In this document: positions 6,567 through 8,707 of the stretch, one piece after another
Layout of the letters: each line of letters begins with the position of its first letter
Position numbering within the stretch: the first letter of the stretch is position 1
Assembly (NCBI GenBank): GCA_937864975.1
Contig: CALMDI010000410.1
Span: 1-8,707, forward strand
Direction: 5' to 3'
DNA: 8,707 nt
DNA from: an uncultured Chloroflexota bacterium
GTDB taxonomy: Bacteria > Chloroflexota > Anaerolineae > Aggregatilineales > Phototrophicaceae
Position numbers and translations under genes: made by a program
Notes under the pieces: model-generated
Told to the model about the DNA's origin: nothing
Databases searched by the model: none
Seen by the model: only the letters and a program-made list of their open reading frames with translations

Positions 6567-7607
6567 ATGCGAACGTTTGATGATGTTCTCATCAAGCCCC
6601 GTTACTCGGAAATCGAGACCCGCGACAGCGTCGATCTGACTACCGAGTTAAAGCTGACGCGACTCAAGCGCGCGATCACGCTGCGGATTCCGTTATGCAA
6701 TGCCGCCATGGACACGATTTCCAGTTCAGCGCTGTGCCGCACGCTCTATGAGTTAGGTGGACTTCCTGTTTTGCACCGCAACTGCACGCCGGAGCAGCAG
6801 AAGGACATGCTGACCGAGTCGGGCATTCCTGACGATTACCCGGTCGTGTTGTCGATCAGCGTCAACGATTACGAGGAACGTCTGCGGCGGTTCGATCCGG
6901 GTCGGAATATCATCATCTCGATTGACATTGCCCACGCGCATTCCGTCAAGGCGAAGCGTACCGTCGAATGGCTTGTCGACCACTATCCTGACCACGCCAT
7001 CATGATTGGCTCGATTGCGACGGCTGAAGCGGTCTATGACACGATGGCGTGGGGAGCCGACATTTTCCGGGTTGGCATCGGCGCGGGTTCGGTTTGCACG
7101 ACACGCATCGTGACCGGAATCGGCGTGCCGCAGCTCGACGCGGTGCTGGAGTGCGCGGATGCGGCTCCCGGCAGTGTGATTGCCGACGGGGGTATTCGAA
7201 ATTCCGGGGACGGCATGAAGGCGCTGGTCGCGGGCGCAAGCCTGATTATGCTCGGTAACGTGCTGGCGGGTACGGACGATACGCCCGGCATGATTATCGA
7301 TATTCAGGGGAAGCTGTATAAACAGTATCGCGGCATGGCGTCGAAGGAAGTGGCGGTCTCGCTGACCGCGCGCAAAGAACAGTCGGTGTATGAAGAAGGC
7401 GCGGACGCGCTGGTGCTGTATAAAGGCTCGACACGACAGATTGTGCATGGCTTCTGCCGCGGTCTGCGCTCCGGCTTGAGCTATATTGGCTGCGATTCGA
7501 TGGAGGGGGTGACCACGGCGGATTTTATCGACATCACGCCGAATGTGACCCGCGAGAACGGCGTTCACGACGTGATTGCGCGAGCGACTTCGGAGGCGGT
7601 GCGATGA
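6567..7607 (+). CDS. IMP dehydrogenase/GMP reductase family protein without CBS domains, probably GMP reductase
   Basis: The 346-residue single TIM barrel has the length of GMP reductases (~347 aa) and lacks the CBS pair inserted in classical IMP dehydrogenases. Recognisable parts are [11 protein letters not shown] at the N-terminus, [37 protein letters not shown] with catalytic Cys177 and Thr178/179, [10 protein letters not shown] from residue 207, [11 protein letters not shown] and YRGMAS. The flap after YRGMAS is short ([10 protein letters not shown]). I see no Arg-Tyr dyad of the kind IMP dehydrogenases use to activate water, while a Glu-Gly pair lies where GMP reductases have theirs. This favours NADPH-dependent GMP to IMP conversion, but it is inference. 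YRGMAS and DGGIRNSGD are closer to IMP dehydrogenase wording, so a divergent subgroup is possible. AGGAGGAAAGG (6547-6557) supports ATG 6567; the longer GTG start at 6537 would overlap that site. The stop overlaps the Uma2 start (ATGA). Confidence 0.88.
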   Translation: MRTFDDVLIKPRYSEIETRDSVDLTTELKLTRLKRAITLRIPLCNAAMDTISSSALCRTLYELGGLPVLHRNCTPEQQKDMLTESGIPDDYPVVLSISVNDYEERLRRFDPGRNIIISIDIAHAHSVKAKRTVEWLVDHYPDHAIMIGSIATAEAVYDTMAWGADIFRVGIGAGSVCTTRIVTGIGVPQLDAVLECADAAPGSVIADGGIRNSGDGMKALVAGASLIMLGNVLAGTDDTPGMIIDIQGKLYKQYRGMASKEVAVSLTARKEQSVYEEGADALVLYKGSTRQIVHGFCRGLRSGLSYIGCDSMEGVTTADFIDITPNVTRENGVHDVIARATSEAVR

Positions 7608-8161
7608 CAACCCAGGAGCGGCTCTACACGGCAGACGACCTGCTGGCGATGCCGGATGATGGTATGCAGCACGAACTGGTGCAAGGAGTGATCGTAACGA
7701 TGCCACCATCGGCATACCGTCATGGTAAATTGTCCTTCCATATTGCCCGCCTCATCGACCGGAATTCGTCAGCTTTTGGCGTGGGAAACTTTACGGTTGA
7801 GGGTGGCGGTTATCTTCTATTTACAAATCCAGATACGGTACGCGCGCCCGATGTTGGGTTTGTATTAAAAGCTCGCCTCTTGGATTACGATCCTGGCACC
7901 TACTGCCCGGTCGCCCCCGACCTCGCTGTCGAACTTGTATCACCCGGCGACACAGCAGAAGAAGTACAGGCGAAAGTCAACGACTATTTGCAGGCGGGCA
8001 CGCGGCTCATTTGGGTGATGTATCAAAAGCTCCGAACCGTTGTTGTCCATACGCCGTCCGGGAGCCAGACTGTGGACATCAACGGCATCCTCGACGGGGG
8101 CGATGTGCTGCCGGATCTCAAGCTGTCCGTGCGCGACATCTTCGCCATATTGGATGAGTAA
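7604..8161 (+). CDS. Uma2 family protein (PD-(D/E)XK restriction-endonuclease-like fold)
   Basis: The 185-residue product is a full-length, standard Uma2 protein: [13 protein letters not shown] (8-20), [13 protein letters not shown] (23-35), [12 protein letters not shown] (40-51), the [20 protein letters not shown] segment (68-87), [14 protein letters not shown] (104-117), K124 in [18 protein letters not shown] (121-138) and a closing [14 protein letters not shown] (163-176). Asp83, Glu110 and Lys124 are in the positions of the nuclease-fold catalytic triad and look intact. The family is widespread in Cyanobacteria, Chloroflexota and Deinococcota, often in many copies, and its biological role is unknown. 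The gene starts in an ATGA overlap with the preceding gene, with GGAGG at 7592-7596. It stops 7 nt before the biotin carboxylase start, so it splits the carboxylase gene set. The stretch 7720-7880 has more A/T-rich codons than its neighbours, which may indicate later acquisition. Confidence 0.93.
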   Translation: MTTQERLYTADDLLAMPDDGMQHELVQGVIVTMPPSAYRHGKLSFHIARLIDRNSSAFGVGNFTVEGGGYLLFTNPDTVRAPDVGFVLKARLLDYDPGTYCPVAPDLAVELVSPGDTAEEVQAKVNDYLQAGTRLIWVMYQKLRTVVVHTPSGSQTVDINGILDGGDVLPDLKLSVRDIFAILDE

Positions 8162-8163
8162 GG
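8160..8163 (+). promoter_or_regulatory. Ribosome binding site deciding the biotin carboxylase start
   Basis: AAGG overlaps the TAA of the Uma2 gene and lies 5 nt before ATG 8169. An in-frame ATG at 8154 also exists but has no purine-rich site upstream, so 8169 is the better start. Confidence 0.45.
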
Positions 8164-8168
8164 CGACT

Positions 8169-8707
8169 ATGACCGTCGAGACGCAAACCAAAATCAACAA
8201 GATTCTAATCGCCAATCGCGGCGAGATCGCGGTGCGTATCATTCGAGCGTGCCGGGAACTGGGCATTCGCACCGTCGCCGTCTATTCCGATGCCGACCGT
8301 ACCAGCCTGCACGTGCGCTACGCGGACGAGGCGGTGCATATCGGTCCGCCGTCGCCGCGCGAGAGCTATCTCAAAATCGACCACATTATCGACGCGATGC
8401 GTAAAACGGACGCCGACGCGGTGCATCCAGGCTATGGCTTCCTGTCCGAGCGCGAGGCGTTCGCGCAAGCCGTTGCCGACGCGGGCAAGATTTTCATCGG
8501 TCCGTCACCGAGCGCGATTGCGACGATGGGCGACAAACAGACAGCCCGTGAGACGGTCAAGCGGGCGGGCGTGCCTGTCGTGCCGGGTACCGAGCCGGGC
8601 TTGCGCGACGACGAATTAATCGCCGCTGCCGAACGGGAAGTCGGGTTTCCGCTGCTGGTCAAGGCGGCGGCGGGCGGCGGCGGCAAGGGGATGCGTGTGG
8701 TGCGGCG
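8169..8707 (+). CDS. accC: Biotin carboxylase subunit of an acyl-CoA carboxylase (3' end outside window)
   Basis: The first ~179 residues of a biotin carboxylase are visible, with no stop before the window edge. This enzyme uses ATP and bicarbonate to carboxylate biotin. Seen in order: [20 protein letters not shown] (10-29, the N-terminal biotin carboxylase domain signature), [31 protein letters not shown] (86-94), [15 protein letters not shown], and the ATP-grasp start with Lys165 and the glycine-rich loop GGGGKGM (169-175). Whether the complete protein ends as a stand-alone ~450-residue AccC or carries a biotin carrier domain (PccA type, ~590-670 residues) cannot be seen. It reads in the same direction as the carboxyltransferase and most likely forms the propionyl-CoA carboxylase with it, although the GMP-reductase-like and Uma2 genes lie between. 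It starts 7 nt after the Uma2 stop, so they very likely share a transcript. Confidence 0.95.
   Translation, partial: MTVETQTKINKILIANRGEIAVRIIRACRELGIRTVAVYSDADRTSLHVRYADEAVHIGPPSPRESYLKIDHIIDAMRKTDADAVHPGYGFLSEREAFAQAVADAGKIFIGPSPSAIATMGDKQTARETVKRAGVPVVPGTEPGLRDDELIAAAEREVGFPLLVKAAAGGGGKGMRVVR

Noticed and set aside
8664..8684. GCG/GGC-rich run resembling a simple repeat
   Set aside because: It encodes the conserved Ala/Gly-rich ATP-grasp loop of biotin carboxylase, so it is explained by coding.
1..8707. tRNA, rRNA, CRISPR array, transposase gene or origin of replication
   Set aside because: No cloverleaf, conserved rRNA segment, regularly spaced repeat, transposase motif or DnaA-box cluster was seen by reading. 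The only long-distance direct repeat found is the mutase tail pair.

Overview
The window looks like a chromosomal segment of a moderately high-GC bacterium, most likely a Chloroflexota (Anaerolineae-type) genome. The reasons are the co-occurrence of a DUF4058 protein and a Uma2-family protein, separate propionyl-CoA carboxylase and methylmalonyl-CoA mutase genes, secreted WD40-type proteins, and a promoter placed for a leaderless transcript. This assignment is inference from gene content, not from a marker gene. All recognisable genes read on the + strand.

Region 1 (1-1732) is rearranged. The window opens inside a 2,4-dienoyl-CoA-reductase-like short-chain dehydrogenase. At about nt 407-424 it switches, without a frame break, into the C-terminal ~113 residues of a methylmalonyl-CoA mutase large subunit. 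A DUF4058 gene follows directly. Immediately after it lies a second, diverged copy of the last ~41 bp of a mutase gene (34/41 bases identical, same stop codon), so the DUF4058 gene is bracketed by direct repeats of a mutase 3' end.

Region 2 (1733-4550) holds two exported proteins. The first (245 aa) corresponds to the C-terminal part of the second (628 aa), which has an added N-terminal WD40-like propeller. Both share two cysteines at identical spacing (44 residues) and a YPSxW motif. Hairpins follow each gene, and a promoter with a perfect TATAAT lies just before the next gene.

Region 3 (4551-8707, open at the right) is a compact unidirectional cluster: a four-helix membrane protein, the acyl-CoA (probably propionyl-CoA) carboxylase carboxyltransferase, an IMP dehydrogenase/GMP reductase family enzyme without CBS domains, a Uma2-family protein, and the start of a biotin carboxylase. 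Carboxyltransferase and biotin carboxylase would form one enzyme. Propionyl-CoA to methylmalonyl-CoA to succinyl-CoA, plus dienoyl-CoA reduction, gives a fatty-acid/propionate theme shared with the broken genes of region 1. The GMP-reductase-like gene and the Uma2 gene sit inside this theme without an obvious metabolic reason.

The most notable points are the SDR-mutase chimera, the mutase-tail repeats around DUF4058, and the presence of two proteins with the same E-L-x-S-P-G core (DUF4058 and Uma2), each tucked tightly against a neighbouring gene end in an acyl-CoA gene context.
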